From a virus, in IMG/VR virus record IMGVR_UViG_3300030104_005006, positions 1 through 22,182 of that record: a stretch of 22,182 bases of DNA; one strand, written 5' to 3'. The position numbers were made by a program, and so were the translations under genes. The notes beneath the pieces are model-generated. The model was given only the letters and a program-made list of their open reading frames with translations. It was not told where the DNA came from and made no database searches. Shown here piece by piece: positions 21,410 to 22,182 of this stretch. Position 1 is the first letter of the stretch. The number at the start of each line of letters is the position of its first letter.

Positions 21410-21762
21410 CAGCGCCAAACGCGAGATCGACCGGCAACATAAATCAACAGCGCCGGGTCGGCGCGATCTGTGAGACAATCGCCACCGAGTATTTCTTTCA
21501 ACGCGGCTATTTTGTTTTTCATCCCTGGTTTGGCATTGGCCCGGTGGACTTAATTTGCATCAAGGCTAACCCGCCAGAAATACTTTTACTCGATATCAAA
21601 GCGGATAACAGACGCCTCATTAAGGGACGCAATGTACCAACCAGGATCACGCGCATCTTAACCAAACATCAAAAGCGGCTCGGCGTAAAAATCTGTTACG
21701 TCAATCCACAGACGCGAGAGGTGCACATGGCACGGCATGATCGGGCAAAGCAATTCCCTTAG
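21406..21762 (+). CDS. PD-(D/E)XK-fold nuclease, Holliday-junction-resolvase-like
   Basis: A 118-aa protein. The start is GTG 21406, overlapping the lipoprotein stop (GTGA). The motif layout fits the PD-(D/E)XK superfamily: helix with Glu23 (GAICETIATEYFFQRGY), then GPVDLI with Asp48, then LLDIKAD with D63-I-K65, and a later helix containing Gln89 (TKHQKRLGVKICYV). The 'E ... VD ... DxK ... Q' pattern and size resemble small endonucleases of the Hjc/resolvase type. Lying at the end of the late operon, it may trim branched DNA before packaging, as T7 endonuclease I does, or degrade host DNA. Its 3' end overlaps the convergent gene by 62 bases. Confidence 0.78.
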   Translation: MTAPNARSTGNINQQRRVGAICETIATEYFFQRGYFVFHPWFGIGPVDLICIKANPPEILLLDIKADNRRLIKGRNVPTRITRILTKHQKRLGVKICYVNPQTREVHMARHDRAKQFP

Positions 21763-21940
21763 TTCCCTTGCGGTCGGTCAGTATTCCCTCGGCGCGCATG
21801 TTGCGCACCGTCTCATAGACCGTATTCCGGTGCACGCCTAGCTCGCGAGCAAGGTCTGTTTGCGTCGGGTTATACCCATTCGCTTCAACAAACACGGCGA
21901 TAGCATCCAAATACTCGCGTTGTCGCTTTGAGATTTTCAT
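21701..21940 (-). CDS. LexA-like winged-helix DNA-binding protein
   Basis: A 79-aa protein on the - strand. Residues 1-65 match the N-terminal DNA-binding domain of LexA-type repressors: KRQREYLDAIAVFVEANGYNPTQTDLARELGV, a recognition helix HRNTVYETVRNM, and a wing ending GTKGIAL. There is no autocleavage (Ser/Lys peptidase) domain, so it would not respond to RecA as LexA does. Its ATG overlaps the stop of the upstream exonuclease gene (ATGA). Its last ~20 codons lie opposite the end of the nuclease gene. It may regulate early or late phage transcription or a host LexA-type operator; the target is unknown. Confidence 0.8.
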   Translation of the reverse strand: MKISKRQREYLDAIAVFVEANGYNPTQTDLARELGVHRNTVYETVRNMRAEGILTDRKGTKGIALPDHAVPCAPLASVD

Positions 21941-22182
21941 TCTTCAAGCTCCACAACCTTCAGTGTTTTTGACCGGCTTGGCTCAACTGTATAGGCGGCC
22001 TTCGCCTTGTAGTTCCGGGCGCCAGTCATGCCCCATTTTACCGTCGCAATTGCGCGACCGTCTTCGTATGCGACCGCATTCTCATGGTTGCCCATCGTAT
22101 CCATAATCTCGCCTTGCAGCTTTGAGATCAGTTCGGTGACAGCTTTGCGTGCGCGCTGCGCGTCAATCAGTTCAAGCACGCG
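21937..22182 (-). CDS. Probable YqaJ-like exonuclease, C-terminal part (5' end outside the window)
   Basis: The frame is open to the right edge. A GTG at 22179 exists, but the codon before it is also open, so this is most likely the C-terminal end of a longer protein. It shows a helix (IDAQRARKAVTELISKLQGEIMDTMGNHENAVAYEDGR-like, with the KLQGEIMDTMGN segment), then strands with 'AIATVKW', and a closing part 'PSRSKTLKVVEL'. This order (helix with G-(D/N)-x-E, 'DGR.(I/V)A..KW', then R-x-L-(R/K)-V) is typical of the end of phage YqaJ-type recombination exonucleases. The catalytic core is not visible, so the assignment is from the tail only. It is the first of two overlapping - strand genes. Confidence 0.55.
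   Translation of the reverse strand, partial: RVLELIDAQRARKAVTELISKLQGEIMDTMGNHENAVAYEDGRAIATVKWGMTGARNYKAKAAYTVEPSRSKTLKVVELEE

Noticed and set aside
1-22182. Frequent CTCGAG and GGATCC sites, considered as a restriction or modification signal
   Set aside because: Many CTCGAG copies come from the common Leu-Glu codon pair. Without a computed expected count this cannot be called enrichment.

Overview
The window is part of a tailed-phage genome with a T7-like (short-tailed, podovirus) virion. From left to right on the + strand it holds the end of the large terminase, the head genes, the tail tube/nozzle genes, three or four DNA-ejection (internal virion) proteins, two tail-fibre proteins, a tail-assembly-chaperone-like gene, a lysis cassette and a small nuclease. 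The last ~0.5 kb holds two genes on the - strand that belong to a separate DNA-metabolism/regulatory block: the C-terminal end of a probable YqaJ-like exonuclease and a LexA-like helix-turn-helix protein. No RNA polymerase, integrase, tRNA, CRISPR array or insertion sequence is visible. The host is probably a Gram-negative proteobacterium, possibly an alphaproteobacterium. The pointers are a globular M15 endolysin, a lipoprotein plus membrane coiled-coil pair that resembles spanins, and a holin of the gene-transfer-agent type. This host assignment is inference. Base composition looks roughly balanced to slightly GC-rich by eye and fairly even across the window.

Layout: terL (1-1053, partial); a T7 gp13-like GNAT-fold protein and a small coiled protein (1126-1891); portal, Bbp19-like protein, scaffold, major capsid and a small decoration-like protein (1891-5726); a strong intrinsic terminator just after the capsid genes (5735-5763); tail tube A and B (5780-8382); ejection proteins (8383-16305); fibres (16353-19397); chaperone-like protein (19394-19681); holin-like micro-ORF, secreted protein, coiled-coil membrane protein, M15 endopeptidase, 3TM holin and lipoprotein (19678-21409); PD-(D/E)XK nuclease (21406-21762); then convergent - strand genes (21701-22182). 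Genes are tightly packed, and many start codons overlap the preceding stop (ATGA, GTGA, TTGA, TAATG). The longest gap without a gene is about 128 bases (4453-4580, upstream of the capsid gene), so no gene-free stretch exceeds 300 bases.

How it works together: TerL packages DNA through the portal into a capsid built on the scaffold. Tail A/B close the head and form the nozzle. The internal proteins are expected to leave the virion and form the DNA conduit across the cell envelope. The fibres bind the host, and the lysis cassette opens the cell. The most unusual element is the 859-aa ejection-region protein. Its second half carries a ParB-like module of the 'polyvalent protein' (DdrB-ParB) type, including a GHQR motif. 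This suggests that a protein delivered with the genome may bind DNA or nucleotide in the newly infected cell.
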